Assembly (NCBI RefSeq): GCF_011683915.1
Contig: NZ_JAAQPH010000001.1
Span: forward strand, 62,001-126,000
Length of the DNA stretch: 64,000 nt
DNA from: Pelagibius litoralis
GTDB taxonomy: Bacteria; Pseudomonadota; Alphaproteobacteria; Kiloniellales; Kiloniellaceae
Reading direction: 5' to 3'
Shown here one piece after another: positions 1-9,361 of this stretch. Under the pieces are notes generated by a model. It did no database searches. It saw nothing but the letters and a program-made list of their open reading frames with translations, and was not told where the DNA came from. Made by a program: the position numbers and the translations under genes. The stretch's first letter is position 1. Each line of letters starts with the position of its first letter.

Positions 1-1050
1 GAGATAGAATTTGAGGAACGGGGCGGTGTCGGTTTCATCACCTTGAACCGGCCCAAGGCGCTCAATGCGCTGACACTTGATATGATACAGGCAATGATGC
101 CCAAGCTGCAGGATTGGCGGGAAGACCCGGTCATCAAGGCTGTCGTCATTGCCGGTGCCGGCGACCGCGCGTTCTGCGCCGGCGGCGATGTCCGTGCCGT
201 CTATGAGGCGGGCCGGAACGGAGGTTCTCTGACCAAAGAGTTTTTCCGCGACGAGTACCGGCTGAATCGGATGATCCACGTTTTCCCCAAGCCCTATGTT
301 GCTTTGATTGACGGAATCACTATGGGCGGCGGGGTTGGTCTTTCCGTGCATGGAAGCCATCGGGTTGCAACCGAGAAGACAATGCTGGCGATGCCGGAAA
401 CGGGGATCGGTTTGTTTCCGGATGTCGGCGGCTCGTTCTTTCTGCCCCGCTTGCCGGGTAAACTTGGCTTGTTCCTCGCATTGACCGGCTGGCGCCTGGG
501 CGCCGCAGACGCAGTGTACTCTGGGTTGGCGACGGACTTTGTGCCCAGCGACAAGATCCCTCAGCTTGTCGATGCCTTTGCTGGCGCGGACTGGAACACC
601 GCCGCTGCGGACGCCGTCGTCGATCAGATCATCGATGCCGCCACGGAGCCGCCGGAACCATCGGCGCTGGCGCAGCAGCGGGACGCTATAGACCGCTGTT
701 TTTCGGCGCCCTCAGTGGAAGCAATCCTGGAGGCCCTGGACGCCGAGCCGGGCGACTGGGCGGCAAAGATCGCCAAGATAATCCGCAAGCAATCGCCGAC
801 CAGCCTGAAAGTGACTTTTGAGCAGGTGCACCGGGGCGCAACAATGGACTTCGACAGCGCCATGGTAGAAGAATTCCGCCTGAGCCAGGCCTTCATGGCC
901 GGCAAGGATTTCTATGAAGGCATCAGGGCCGTTCTTGTCGACAAGGACCAAAAGCCAAATTGGCAGCCAGGCGACTTGCAGTCGGTGACGCCGGGAATCG
1001 TCGAGGCCCATTTCCGTCCCTTGGGCGACGGTGACCTGACCTTTTCCTGA
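1..1050 (+). CDS. 3-hydroxyisobutyryl-CoA hydrolase (5' end outside window)
   Basis: Crotonase-fold enzyme. The best match is 3-hydroxyisobutyryl-CoA hydrolase, which releases free 3-hydroxyisobutyrate from its CoA ester in valine degradation. The frame is open from base 1 and already reads a crotonase N-terminus, so the start lies just upstream of the window. Visible motifs are the oxyanion-hole region FCAGGDVRA (about bases 172-198) and the HIBCH-type block PETGIGLFPDVGG (about 397-435), with the long C-terminal part that plain enoyl-CoA hydratases lack. The next gene encodes the dehydrogenase for the following valine step, which supports the assignment over a generic enoyl-CoA hydratase. 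Confidence 0.88.
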   Translation, partial: EIEFEERGGVGFITLNRPKALNALTLDMIQAMMPKLQDWREDPVIKAVVIAGAGDRAFCAGGDVRAVYEAGRNGGSLTKEFFRDEYRLNRMIHVFPKPYVALIDGITMGGGVGLSVHGSHRVATEKTMLAMPETGIGLFPDVGGSFFLPRLPGKLGLFLALTGWRLGAADAVYSGLATDFVPSDKIPQLVDAFAGADWNTAAADAVVDQIIDAATEPPEPSALAQQRDAIDRCFSAPSVEAILEALDAEPGDWAAKIAKIIRKQSPTSLKVTFEQVHRGATMDFDSAMVEEFRLSQAFMAGKDFYEGIRAVLVDKDQKPNWQPGDLQSVTPGIVEAHFRPLGDGDLTFS

Positions 1051-1128
1051 CGGTTCTCAGGCGCTGTGGCGGCGCGTGTTGGCGGAACCGGACGATATGA
1101 ATCAAAGATAATCGAGTGGGAGGAAAAT

Positions 1129-2025
1129 ATGGCGCGCATTGGATTTCTTGGGCTTGGCAACATGGGGTTGCCCATGGCCAGGAACCTTTTGAATGTCGGC
1201 CACAGCCTGGCCGGCTTCGATCTCGTCCCTGCCGCTCAAGAAGCCGCCGCCGCCGCAGGCGTGTCGGTTGTCGCGGCGCCGGCCGATGTACTTTCCGATG
1301 CTGAAGCCGTGGTCACCATGCTGCCGGCCGGTGAGCACGTGAGATCGGTCTATGCGGGTGACGGTGGGCTTCTGGCCCAGGCGGCACCGGGGACGCTGTT
1401 TCTCGACTGCTCGACCATCGATGTCGCGACTTCGCGCGACGTTCATGGCGAAGCCGCGGCCCGCGGCCATGACATGATCGATGCGCCGGTGTCGGGGGGC
1501 GTTGCCGGGGCCGAAGCGGGAACGCTGACCTTCATGGTGGGGGGCGAGGGTAAGGCGTTCGAACGGGCCAAGCCGCTCCTGGAGATCATGGGCCGTAACA
1601 TCGTGCACGCTGGCGGCGCCGGCAACGGCCAGGCGGCGAAGATCTGCAACAACATGATCCTCGGCATCTCGATGATCGCAGTCTCCGAGGCTTTCGCGCT
1701 TGGCCAGAAGCTTGGGCTCGACCCCAAGGCCTTTTTCGATATCAGCTCGGCCGCATCCGGGTCCTGCTGGGCCATGCTGAACCACAACCCCGTGCCGGGT
1801 ATCGTCGAGACCTCGGCAGCCAACCGGGACTATCAGCCAGGCTTTGCCGCGGCGATGATGCATAAGGACCTCAAGCTTTCACAAGCCGCGGCCAGCCATG
1901 CGGGGGCCGCCACGCCGCTGGGTGCGGAGGCTGCCGCGCTCTACACCATCTTCGTCAATGCCGGAAACGGCGGCCTCGACTATTCCGCTATCATCAAGAT
2001 GATCCAGGGCAACGCCGACAAATAG
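1129..2025 (+). CDS. mmsB: 3-hydroxyisobutyrate dehydrogenase
   Basis: NAD-dependent oxidation of 3-hydroxyisobutyrate to methylmalonate semialdehyde, the step after the preceding gene in valine catabolism. The 298 residues match the family length. The N-terminal Rossmann motif GLGNMG is at residues 8-13, the substrate-binding block APVSGGVAG near 118-126, and the catalytic lysine region GQAAKICNN near 166-174. The frame is open further upstream, but ATG 1129 is preceded by GTGGGAGG at about 5 bases and starts exactly at the Rossmann strand, so it is preferred. It probably shares a transcript with the hydrolase, 78 bases upstream. Confidence 0.92.
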   Translation: MARIGFLGLGNMGLPMARNLLNVGHSLAGFDLVPAAQEAAAAAGVSVVAAPADVLSDAEAVVTMLPAGEHVRSVYAGDGGLLAQAAPGTLFLDCSTIDVATSRDVHGEAAARGHDMIDAPVSGGVAGAEAGTLTFMVGGEGKAFERAKPLLEIMGRNIVHAGGAGNGQAAKICNNMILGISMIAVSEAFALGQKLGLDPKAFFDISSAASGSCWAMLNHNPVPGIVETSAANRDYQPGFAAAMMHKDLKLSQAAASHAGAATPLGAEAAALYTIFVNAGNGGLDYSAIIKMIQGNADK

Positions 2026-2122
2026 TCTTTGCCCGCCGTTAACGGAGTCTCGCCGAAATTGGGCCTTTGAGTGTGTAGGACAGGAATGGTAGTGCCCTTT
2101 TGACGTCCGGAGACTGTGGCAA

Positions 2123-2185
2123 ATGGCGGATAATCAAATAAATATGATTAGAATCAATAAGATAAATCCCACATCCGTTAAGTAA
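2123..2185 (+). other. Possible 20-residue leader peptide upstream of the MarR gene
   Basis: A short frame starts at ATG 2123, with GGAG about ten bases upstream, and encodes a 20-residue peptide rich in Asn, Ile and Lys. It lies in an AT-rich stretch (about 2130-2215) that probably holds the promoter of the MarR-family gene. There is no evidence of expression, and a frame this short can occur by chance in AT-rich DNA. Confidence 0.15.
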
Positions 2186-2234
2186 AGTTTAATAGGCTTC
2201 CCGCTAACCTTTTACGATTGCTGCTTGGATTCTG

Positions 2235-2726
2235 TTGAAAGAGTCATGTGAGGGTATCGTGAAGTCCAAATATCTTGATCTGATTGGCCTGGTTGAACGG
2301 CTGCACCGTCAGTGCCTCGAGGTCATCAAAGCCGACCTGGATCGCCAGGGCATCCGGGACCTGAACAACGTTCAGGCCCTGATCCTGTTCAATGTCGGCG
2401 AAGAAGAGCTTTCGATCGGTGAACTGACCCAGCGCGGGTATTACCTGGGCTCGAACGTCTCTTACAACGTGAAGAAGATGGTTGAGAACGGCTATCTGAT
2501 TCAGGAGCGTTCGCCTCATGACCGGCGCTCTTTCCACGTGCGCCCATCAGAGAAGGGTGTCGCTGTTTATCGCGGTCTCTCGGCGTTGTTCGATCAGCAT
2601 GCAACGCATCTGTCGGACAGCCAGCTCTCTGAGGATGGACTGGAGGCGGCCAATCATGCCTTGCGCCGTATCCAGCAGTTCTGGTCGACGCCCGCCAGTC
2701 TCGCGCGCGATCTCAGCGCAGCATAA
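2235..2726 (+). CDS. MarR-family winged-helix regulator, LdtR-like
   Basis: DNA-binding regulator of 163 residues or fewer. A winged helix-turn-helix covers about residues 45-115, including IGELTQRGYYLGSNVSYNV (recognition-helix region) and the wing RSPHDRRSFHVRPSEKG. The pattern is that of the LdtR group of alphaproteobacterial MarR proteins, known in Liberibacter for controlling an L,D-transpeptidase; its targets here cannot be read from the sequence. The frame can begin at TTG 2235, but GTG 2259 has GAGG five bases upstream and gives a start closer to LdtR proteins, so it is a serious alternative. The upstream 200 bases are AT-rich and hold no other gene. Confidence 0.85.
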   Translation: MKESCEGIVKSKYLDLIGLVERLHRQCLEVIKADLDRQGIRDLNNVQALILFNVGEEELSIGELTQRGYYLGSNVSYNVKKMVENGYLIQERSPHDRRSFHVRPSEKGVAVYRGLSALFDQHATHLSDSQLSEDGLEAANHALRRIQQFWSTPASLARDLSAA

Positions 2727-2732
2727 CGCCAA

Positions 2733-2760
2733 GTACCTTCGGTCACAGGGCCGAAGGTAC
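2733..2760 (+). terminator. Perfect 10-bp hairpin after the MarR gene
   Basis: GTACCTTCGG at 2733-2742 pairs perfectly with CCGAAGGTAC at 2751-2760 around an 8-base loop, seven bases after the MarR stop. No U tract follows, so it is either a 3'-end stabilising hairpin or part of a two-hairpin end together with 2785-2817. Confidence 0.5.
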
Positions 2761-2784
2761 GGGGGCATCGCAGTGCGAGCCCAG

Positions 2785-2817
2785 ATCCCGGCCAAACACG
2801 GCCGGGGGTCTTTCCTA
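2785..2817 (+). terminator. Probable rho-independent terminator between convergent genes
   Basis: CCCGGCC and GGCCGGG form a GC-rich hairpin with a short AAACAC loop (about 2787-2807), followed by GTCTTTCCT. It lies between the MarR gene on the plus strand and the acyl-CoA dehydrogenase on the minus strand. The U tract is imperfect. Confidence 0.5.
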
Positions 2818-2835
2818 ACTGAAACCTTGTAAGCG

Positions 2836-4059
2836 CTAAAAGAAGGCTTGAATGCCTGTCTGCGCCCGCCCCAGGATCAGGGCGTGGACATCGTGCGTCC
2901 CTTCGTAGGTGTTGACTGCTTCCAGGTTCATTGCGTGACGGATCACGTGATACTCGTCGGACACGCCGTTTCCGCCATGCATGTCCCGCGCCTGCCGGGC
3001 GATGTCCAGCGCCTTGCCGCAGGAGTTACGCTTGCAAAGGGATATTGCCTCGGGCGCTCCCTTGCCGCTGTCGAGCAGGCGGCCAAGCTGAAGGCTGGCT
3101 TGCAGCCCGATGGCGATTTCGGTCTGCATATCTGCCAGTTTCTTTTGGATGAGTTGGGTTGCGGCAAGCGGGCGACCGAACTGTTGGCGTTCCAGCGTAT
3201 AGGACCTTGCGGCGTGCCAGCAAAATTCGGCAGCGCCCAAAGCGCCCCAGGCGATCCCGAAGCGCGCTTTATTGAGACAGCCGAAGGGGCCTTTCAAGCC
3301 GGTCACGTTGGGTAGCAGATTCTCCTCGGGTACGAAGACGTCATCCATGACGATCTCGCCGGTGACGGAGGCGCGGAGCGAGAACTTGCCTTCGATTTTT
3401 GGGGCGCTCAGTCCTGCCATTCCCTTTTCCAGGATGAAGCCGCGAATGGTATCGCTGTCGTCTTTCGCCCAGACGACGAAGACGTCGGCGATCGGCGCGT
3501 TGGTGATCCACATCTTCGCGCCCTTCAACTGATAGCCACCGTCAACCTTTGCCGTGCGCGTCTTCATGCCGCCGGGATCGGATCCGTGGTCCGGCTCGGT
3601 CAAGCCGAAACAGCCCACCAAAGCGCCGCTCGCAAGGCCGGGGAGGAAGCGCTGCCGCTGCTCTTCCGTGCCATAAGCGTAGATAGGATGCATGACCAGG
3701 CTGGATTGAACCGACATGGCCGAGCGGTAGCCGGAATCGACCCGCTCTACCTCACGCGCCACCAGGCCGTAGCTGACGTGGTTGGCGCCGGCGCAGCCAT
3801 AGTCTTCGGGTAGGGTCAGGCCCAGGAAGCCCAGAGCGCCCATCTCGGTCATGATTTCGCGATCGAAGACTTCGTTCCTGTTTGCCTCCAGGATCCGGGG
3901 CATAAGTTTTTCCTGGCAGTAGGCGCGCGCGGCATCCCGCACCATCCGCTCGTCTTCGCTGAGCTGTTCTTCGAGCAGCAACGGGTCCTCCCAGACAAAC
4001 CTAGCTTTGTCTGCGGAAGGTTTGAGGGTTTGCGCATTGGTTGCCGTTGCCTGAGACAT
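2836..4059 (-). CDS. gcdH: Glutaryl-CoA dehydrogenase
   Basis: FAD-dependent acyl-CoA dehydrogenase that oxidises and decarboxylates glutaryl-CoA to crotonyl-CoA in lysine and tryptophan breakdown. The 407 residues match the family. Visible are the FAD/substrate block [32 protein letters not shown], the ARFGIAWG helix and the catalytic glutamate E386 in TYEGTHDVH. Glutaryl-CoA dehydrogenases have this YEGTHD context, and the [13 protein letters not shown] segment is also typical, separating it from short-chain acyl-CoA dehydrogenases. ATG 4059 is chosen; the 25-residue lead before the conserved start is usual. It is transcribed toward the MarR gene and away from the porin. Confidence 0.93.
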   Translation of the reverse strand: MSQATATNAQTLKPSADKARFVWEDPLLLEEQLSEDERMVRDAARAYCQEKLMPRILEANRNEVFDREIMTEMGALGFLGLTLPEDYGCAGANHVSYGLVAREVERVDSGYRSAMSVQSSLVMHPIYAYGTEEQRQRFLPGLASGALVGCFGLTEPDHGSDPGGMKTRTAKVDGGYQLKGAKMWITNAPIADVFVVWAKDDSDTIRGFILEKGMAGLSAPKIEGKFSLRASVTGEIVMDDVFVPEENLLPNVTGLKGPFGCLNKARFGIAWGALGAAEFCWHAARSYTLERQQFGRPLAATQLIQKKLADMQTEIAIGLQASLQLGRLLDSGKGAPEAISLCKRNSCGKALDIARQARDMHGGNGVSDEYHVIRHAMNLEAVNTYEGTHDVHALILGRAQTGIQAFF

Positions 4060-4382
4060 TCCACGGATCCTTCGATGTTGGACGCTTTCCTGCAGACCTC
4101 AGATATAGCGCAATTGTCTGTGCGTCAAAAGCGGTGCCTTGGCTTCACCTCTGATCGGCGGACGGCCGGGTACATAATCCGAATGCTCTCGCTAGAGAAT
4201 TCGACAGCTGTAATATAGTATAAAATAGAAACAATCTGTTTCTTTTAATTTATAATTCTCGTTATTATTTGATCAAGTGTGATTTCTGTAAATCACAAAA
4301 TCCCCGATACTTATCTTCTTCTTCGCTTCGCAGTTTGCGTGGGTGTGGGCGAGGCGCGATAGGATTGGGGAGGAAGCCTCTT
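4060..4382. promoter_or_regulatory. Divergent intergenic region, gcdH / porin
   Basis: 323 bases without a convincing gene. The half nearest the porin (about 4195-4300) is strongly AT-rich and should hold the porin promoter. It contains the dyad TGTGATTT-CTGT-AAATCACA at 4278-4297 and the short palindrome TTGATCAA at about 4269-4276. The dyad resembles a CRP/FNR-family site, but its central spacing is longer than the classic TGTGA-N6-TCACA. Confidence 0.5.
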
Positions 4383-5594
4383 ATGTCGATGGTTGGGAAG
4401 CATGGCTACCTTTACGGGACGGCCATGATTGTTGCGTTGGCTGCTGCTGTTCCGGCTGCCGCGCAGACTAACGAAGAGCTGAAGAGTGAGATTCAGTTCC
4501 TGAAGGAACGCCTTCAAAAGCTCGAGGAGAAGCAGAACAAGCTGGAGCAGAAGTCTGCTGCCCAGGATCAGCAGGTTATCGAGTCCGGCAACGACAAGGT
4601 GAAGCTGTCGATTTCGGGACAGGTGAACCGTGGCGTTCTCTTTGCCGACAACGGCGACGATTCCGAGGTCTTTCATGTCGACAACGACAACTCGTCGACC
4701 CGTCTGCGCTTCATCGGTGAAGGTGAACTCGATTCCGACATCACTGTCGGCACGCAGATAGAGGTTCAGTTTGAGTCCAACTCCACGGCTGCCATCAGCT
4801 TCGATCAGGATTCTCCCGCAGGCCCCAACAACTTTACGGAACGCAAGCTGGAGATCTTTGCCGACAGCAAGACATTGGGGCGCCTCTGGATTGGGCAGGG
4901 CGACACGGCCTCCAACGGGACTTCGGAAATCGATCTCTCAGGGACCGCGGTGGTTGCCTATTCAGGAATCGGTGATCTGGCCGGCGGTCTTGAGTTCAGC
5001 GACGGCAGCGGGGCGCTGGGCCCCAGCATCAGCGACGTCTTCAGCAATTTCGACGGACTAAGCCGCGACGACCGGGCCCGCTATGACACGCCCGGTCTAT
5101 ACGGCTTCAAGGGATCGGTCTCTGCAATAGACGGCGGCGCCTGGGATGCGGGGATTACTTACGGCGGCGATTTCAATGGTGTGAAGGTCGCCGCCGCTGC
5201 GGCTTATGCCAACGCAAGTTCCCGGGCCGGGTTCGATCAATACAATGGTTCGGTTTCGGTGCTGACCCCGATCGGTATCAGCGTTACCGCAGCGGCGGGC
5301 ATGCGCGAAGACGACGGTTCCGGCGATGACCCGGTCTTCTATTATGGCAAGTTGGCATACACCTTCAGCGCCATTGATTTTGGCGACACGACTTTCGGTA
5401 TCGATTTCGCCCAGACCGATGATCTCGATGTTGCGGGAGACGAGTTCCGCTCCTACGCCATCTTCGCGGTGCAGAACATCGACGATATCGGAACCGAGCT
5501 CTATATCGGCGCGCGCAATCACGAGCTCGATCGGGAAGGGGCGAGCTTCGACGACCTTTTCGCCGTCCTGGCCGGTGCGCGGGTGAAGTTCTGA
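4383..5594 (+). CDS. Outer-membrane porin with N-terminal coiled coil
   Basis: General diffusion-type porin of 403 residues. A signal peptide covers about residues 1-27 (cleavage after AAA). A charged coiled-coil segment follows at about 30-62 (ELKSEIQFLKERLQKLEE), then a beta-barrel rich in Gly, Asp and aromatic residues that ends in the terminal phenylalanine (ARVKF) used for BAM recognition. The frame is open upstream, but ATG 4383 has GGGGAGG about nine bases before it and opens directly on the signal peptide. An N-terminal coiled coil plus barrel is common in alphaproteobacterial porins. Substrate unknown. Confidence 0.88.
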   Translation: MSMVGKHGYLYGTAMIVALAAAVPAAAQTNEELKSEIQFLKERLQKLEEKQNKLEQKSAAQDQQVIESGNDKVKLSISGQVNRGVLFADNGDDSEVFHVDNDNSSTRLRFIGEGELDSDITVGTQIEVQFESNSTAAISFDQDSPAGPNNFTERKLEIFADSKTLGRLWIGQGDTASNGTSEIDLSGTAVVAYSGIGDLAGGLEFSDGSGALGPSISDVFSNFDGLSRDDRARYDTPGLYGFKGSVSAIDGGAWDAGITYGGDFNGVKVAAAAAYANASSRAGFDQYNGSVSVLTPIGISVTAAAGMREDDGSGDDPVFYYGKLAYTFSAIDFGDTTFGIDFAQTDDLDVAGDEFRSYAIFAVQNIDDIGTELYIGARNHELDREGASFDDLFAVLAGARVKF

Positions 5595-5607
5595 GAAGGA
5601 TAGTGAT

Positions 5608-5841
5608 GTGATGATGACCGGATCAAACCAGCGCCTGCTTCAACCAAGATCGAACAGGGCGCTTTCGGCCATGGCGATGGTCGGGCTTCTGGCCCTTGCC
5701 GTGGTTCTTGCGGGCTGCGCGGATGTGAAGCCTCTGGAGTACCGCGCGGTCGATCAGATCAAGCCAGGTCCAGGCTTGCTCACCGGAGAGGACGGCGAAT
5801 TCGTCCTCTACGGATCCTCTCGCAAATCGGTGTTGGACTGA
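5608..5841 (+). CDS. Small lipoprotein
   Basis: Short protein of 75-77 residues with a type II signal peptide: hydrophobic segment AMVGLLALAVVLAGC with the lipobox LAGC, acylated cysteine at residue 37 of the longest form. The mature part has only about 40 residues and no recognised domain. The start is GTG 5608 or one of the ATGs at 5611 and 5614. It begins 13 bases after the porin stop and is followed by a strong terminator, so the two are probably co-transcribed and the lipoprotein may act at the outer membrane with the porin (inference). Confidence 0.75.
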   Translation: MMMTGSNQRLLQPRSNRALSAMAMVGLLALAVVLAGCADVKPLEYRAVDQIKPGPGLLTGEDGEFVLYGSSRKSVLD

Positions 5842-5859
5842 ACGCCAAGCCACGAACTC

Positions 5860-5887
5860 AGGGGGAGCTTTGCTCCCCCTATTTTTG
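5860..5887 (+). terminator. Rho-independent terminator after porin/lipoprotein
   Basis: Nine-base perfect stem AGGGGGAGC / GCTCCCCCT with a TTT loop (5860-5880), followed by ATTTTTG. Confidence 0.92.
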
Positions 5888-6119
5888 TGCCGGATCGTTC
5901 GGCAGGCGTCCTGACGGACATTCCCGCTATCCCCTCGTGTCATCGTAGGAATGTGATCTCTCCTGTGTGCCCGTACAACTTCTCGTGAGTGGATGTGAAT
6001 AGGGTGTAACGATTCGCCGGTACTAGACTCTCCCTGCTGAGGTTGAACTGAATCGCTTGGTTCATTCAGGCATCGGCCGGGTAAGCACTCGGTCCTGCTG
6101 CCTACAGTGGGGAGACGGA

Positions 6120-7082
6120 ATGACAGACTCCCATGAGTTGACTCACATTGTGGTCTTCTCTTGCGTGGCCGATCTCCGCAGCTTCACCGCTGCAGCGGCA
6201 CGGCTTGGTTTGTCGAAGCCGACGGTGAGCAAGCATGTAAGCGCGCTGGAGGCGCACCTTGGCGCCAGGCTGCTGAACCGGACGACGCGCTCCATCGGAT
6301 TGACGGAAATCGGCAAGAGGTTCCATGCGCGCTGCCATCGGATCCTTGCTGATCTCGACGAGGCAGAGTCCGAGGTCATGCACTACCAGGCCTTACCGCA
6401 AGGCAAGCTGAGGGTCACGGCGCCGCCTTCGCTGGGATCGCGTCACATCGCACCCTTCCTGGGCGACTTTTTCGATCGCTATCCAAAGCTGGAAATCGAC
6501 ATGGTTCTCGATGACCGCAAGATCGATCTTGCCCGATCGGAGATCGATCTGGCGATCCGGGTCGACACCGGCCCGCCCCAAGGGGGCTGGGCAGAGGATC
6601 TGGCGCCCTGCAGGCAGGTGGTCTGCGGTGCGCCGGCCTATGTTGCCCGTTTCGGCATTCCCGCAACGCCGGCGGCTTTGAGCACGCACAACTGTCTTTC
6701 CTGTTCGCATTTGGCCACGCGCGAATTCTGGCAGCTTGTCGACGCCGATGGCCGCGAGCAGCGCATCAAGGTGCACGGCCGGCTGCGCTGCGACAATGCA
6801 GAGGCGATGCGCCGCGCGGCTGTGGCAGGCGTGGGGCTCGCCCTGATGCCGACGTTCCTTGTCTCAGAGGATCTCGCCGATGGTACCCTGGTGGATGTCC
6901 TGCCGGGGTTCCGGACGGAGGTTCACCGCATTTTCGCTGTCTCGCCACACACTGGCTATCTGGCGCCCAAGGTGCGGGCCTTTGTCAGCTATCTGTCCGA
7001 GGTTTTTGGATCGCCGCCACACTGGGACCGCGCGCCGTCAGCAGAATCTGCACAGCTTCCCCGCGTCATCAATACGACATGA
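6120..7082 (+). CDS. LysR-family transcriptional regulator
   Basis: 320-residue LysR-type regulator. The N-terminal winged helix-turn-helix lies at about residues 5-65 (FTAAAARLGLSKPTVSKHVSALEAHLGARLLNRTTR), followed by a substrate-binding domain from about 90 to 300. It most resembles the large group that includes DsdC/CrgA-like regulators of unknown ligand. The frame continues upstream, but ATG 6120 with GGGGAGACGG before it fits both family and ribosome binding. No divergently transcribed target adjoins it, which is unusual for LysR genes, so its regulon cannot be guessed from context. Confidence 0.9.
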   Translation: MTDSHELTHIVVFSCVADLRSFTAAAARLGLSKPTVSKHVSALEAHLGARLLNRTTRSIGLTEIGKRFHARCHRILADLDEAESEVMHYQALPQGKLRVTAPPSLGSRHIAPFLGDFFDRYPKLEIDMVLDDRKIDLARSEIDLAIRVDTGPPQGGWAEDLAPCRQVVCGAPAYVARFGIPATPAALSTHNCLSCSHLATREFWQLVDADGREQRIKVHGRLRCDNAEAMRRAAVAGVGLALMPTFLVSEDLADGTLVDVLPGFRTEVHRIFAVSPHTGYLAPKVRAFVSYLSEVFGSPPHWDRAPSAESAQLPRVINTT

Positions 7083-7128
7083 AGTGCTGTTAAGGGTTTG
7101 TTTGCCATAGTTGACCGAAAATGGGCCC

Positions 7129-7338
7129 ATGCAGCAAGCACGCGAAATCATCTTCGAATTTCAAAGAGTAGGCGGCTACGTCAAGGTTTCTGCCGTCGAT
7201 ACGCTTACCTCGGCGGAAGTATCGATCGTCGGCCCGCCCTCGGCAGGCCAGGTCCAGCTGGAACGTCTGGCCGCTCAGAAGCTGGAGTACGTTCTGCGAA
7301 AGCGTGCCGCCGGGCAGCGCGGCGGGCTGGTCATTTAG
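7129..7338 (+). CDS. DUF6898-type small protein
   Basis: 69-residue protein with the pattern REIIFEFQRVGGYVKVSAVD...EVSIVGPPSAGQ...LERLAAQKLEYVLRKR. This matches my recollection of DUF6898, a small alphaproteobacterial family often found near glyA. Function unknown. It looks like a small alpha/beta protein with no signal or membrane segment. A TTG six codons upstream (7111) could also start the frame; ATG 7129 is preferred. It lies upstream of rpiB-glyA on the same strand, 148 bases away. Confidence 0.7.
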   Translation: MQQAREIIFEFQRVGGYVKVSAVDTLTSAEVSIVGPPSAGQVQLERLAAQKLEYVLRKRAAGQRGGLVI

Positions 7339-7486
7339 GGCTCTGCTTCTGTTCCGTGCGAAGTAGCCTCCAGGCGACGCGAAATCTCTGAAATCCGGCG
7401 CCCCGACACCTTGTGGCGTCTTTTCATCAGACTGCGACATATGGTAGGGTCCGCCGGTTTTCCGGAGCAGTTGGGCGTTACAAACC

Positions 7487-7924
7487 ATGGTGTCGAAGTC
7501 GATCGCAGTTGCGGCCGATCATGCAGGCTTTGATCTCAAGTCGAAGCTTGTGGAGGAGCTGCGTCTCGCAGGATACGAGGTGCTCGATCTGGGCACCCAG
7601 GATGCCACGACATCGGTGGACTACCCTGACTTTGGCCGGGCCGTTGCCGAGGCCGTGACCACGGGCAAGGCCGCGCGCGGCGTGGTGGTCTGCGGCACCG
7701 GTATCGGGATATCGATTGCCGCCAATCGGCACGCCGGCGTAAGGGCGGCGCTCTGCCACGACGAAACCTCCGCCCGGCTGTGTCGTGAACATAATGATGC
7801 CAATGTCTTAGCATTGGGGGCTCGGCTTATAGGTGAGGTCGTGGCCAAAGACTGCCTTCATACTTTTCTGAATACGGAGTACGCCGGCGACCGTCATGCC
7901 CGGCGTGTGGCCAAACTGGGGTGA
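7487..7924 (+). CDS. rpiB: Ribose 5-phosphate isomerase B
   Basis: Interconverts ribose 5-phosphate and ribulose 5-phosphate in the pentose phosphate pathway. The 145 residues match the RpiB/LacAB family. Visible are the N-terminal AADHAGF, the catalytic cysteine C69 in [10 protein letters not shown] with its phosphate-binding glycines, and [11 protein letters not shown]. In alphaproteobacteria rpiB usually sits directly before glyA, as here. Its product feeds the riboflavin pathway downstream, because ribulose 5-phosphate is the substrate of RibB. Confidence 0.95.
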   Translation: MVSKSIAVAADHAGFDLKSKLVEELRLAGYEVLDLGTQDATTSVDYPDFGRAVAEAVTTGKAARGVVVCGTGIGISIAANRHAGVRAALCHDETSARLCREHNDANVLALGARLIGEVVAKDCLHTFLNTEYAGDRHARRVAKLG

Positions 7925-7955
7925 TGACCCCTTGCCCGAGGAGTTGCATGCGACG

Positions 7956-9272
7956 ATGACCGCTGCCAATGCCGCCGAGACCCTGCCTCAGCAGGACACC
8001 TTTTTCTCCGCCCGCCTGAGCGAGACGGACCCCGAGCTTGCCGATGCGATCCGGGGCGAACTCCGGCGCCAACAAGACCAGATCGAGCTGATTGCGTCAG
8101 AGAACATTGTGTCTCTGGCCGTGTTGGAGGCGCAGGGCTCGGTACTGACGAACAAGTACGCGGAGGGTTATCCGGGCCGCCGCTACTACGGCGGCTGCGA
8201 GTACGTCGATGTCGCCGAGGAACTGGCGGTCAAGCGTGCCAAGCAGCTGTTCGGTTGCGAGTTTGCCAACGTCCAGCCCCATTCCGGCGCCCAGGCCAAC
8301 CAGTGTGTCGCCCTGGCTCTGCTGAAGCCGGGTGATACGATCATGGGGATGGCCTTATCGGCCGGCGGGCACCTGACCCATGGGGCGAAGCCGAATCTGT
8401 CGGGTAAGTGGTTCAACGCCGTACAGTACGGTGTGCGCAAGGAAGACGGCCTGATCGACTTCGACGAGGTCGAGCGCCTGGCCCTGGAGAACCAGCCGAA
8501 ACTCATCATCGCCGGTGGATCGGCCTATCCCCGGTTCATCGACTTTGCCCGCTTCCGTGAAATTGCCGACAAGGTCGGGGCTTACTTCATGGTCGATATG
8601 GCCCATTTTGCGGGGCTCGTGGCCGGCGGTGTTCACCCCAGTCCGCTGCCGCACGCACACATCGTGACGACGACGACCCATAAGACCCTTCGGGCGGGAC
8701 GTGGCGGCATGATCCTGTCGAACGACCTGGATCTGGGTAAGAAGATCAACTCAGCGGCTTTTCCGGGCCTACAGGGTGGGCCCCTGATGCATGCGATCGC
8801 ATCGAAAGCGGCTGCTTTCGGCGAAGCTCTGCGGCCGGAATTCAAAGACTACGCAAAGCAGGTTGCCGACAACGCCAAGGTGCTGGCCGAAGCGATGATC
8901 GCCGAGGGCTTTGATATCGTCACCGGCGGCACCGATACCCACCTGATGCTCGTCGATCTGCGTCCCAAAGGCCTGACCGGGGTGATCGCTGAAGAAAGCC
9001 TCGATCGTGCGGGGATCACCTGCAACAAGAACGGCATTCCCTTCGATCCGGAAAAACCGACGGTGACGTCCGGCATTCGCCTGGGCACGCCCGCTGCCAC
9101 GACCCGCGGGTTTGGGAGCGAAGAATTCCGTATGGTCGGCGCCTTCATCGGCCGTGTGCTCGATGGCTTGGCTGCGAACCCGGACAACAATGCCGAAACG
9201 GAGCAGACGGTTAAGGAGGAGGTGCGGACTCTCTGCGCCCGTTTTCCGATCTATCCCGATATGGTGATCTGA
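7956..9272 (+). CDS. glyA: Serine hydroxymethyltransferase
   Basis: PLP enzyme that converts serine and tetrahydrofolate to glycine and 5,10-methylene-tetrahydrofolate. 438 residues. Visible are [29 protein letters not shown], the PLP-lysine motif [11 protein letters not shown]-like with K243, and SGIRLGTPA near the C-terminus. The frame extends back into rpiB. ATG 7956 is chosen because CCGAGGAG lies about 12 bases upstream and the protein then begins at the usual distance from the conserved core. Part of the rpiB-glyA-nrdR cluster. Confidence 0.95.
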   Translation: MTAANAAETLPQQDTFFSARLSETDPELADAIRGELRRQQDQIELIASENIVSLAVLEAQGSVLTNKYAEGYPGRRYYGGCEYVDVAEELAVKRAKQLFGCEFANVQPHSGAQANQCVALALLKPGDTIMGMALSAGGHLTHGAKPNLSGKWFNAVQYGVRKEDGLIDFDEVERLALENQPKLIIAGGSAYPRFIDFARFREIADKVGAYFMVDMAHFAGLVAGGVHPSPLPHAHIVTTTTHKTLRAGRGGMILSNDLDLGKKINSAAFPGLQGGPLMHAIASKAAAFGEALRPEFKDYAKQVADNAKVLAEAMIAEGFDIVTGGTDTHLMLVDLRPKGLTGVIAEESLDRAGITCNKNGIPFDPEKPTVTSGIRLGTPAATTRGFGSEEFRMVGAFIGRVLDGLAANPDNNAETEQTVKEEVRTLCARFPIYPDMVI

Positions 9273-9361
9273 GTGCCGCGGCTGAGGCTTAAATCGTTGC
9301 AGGGCTGGTAAGCCGGCGGCTCCGAGCGGCCGGGTGAGTGAAATCAAGGAGAGGGGGAGGT

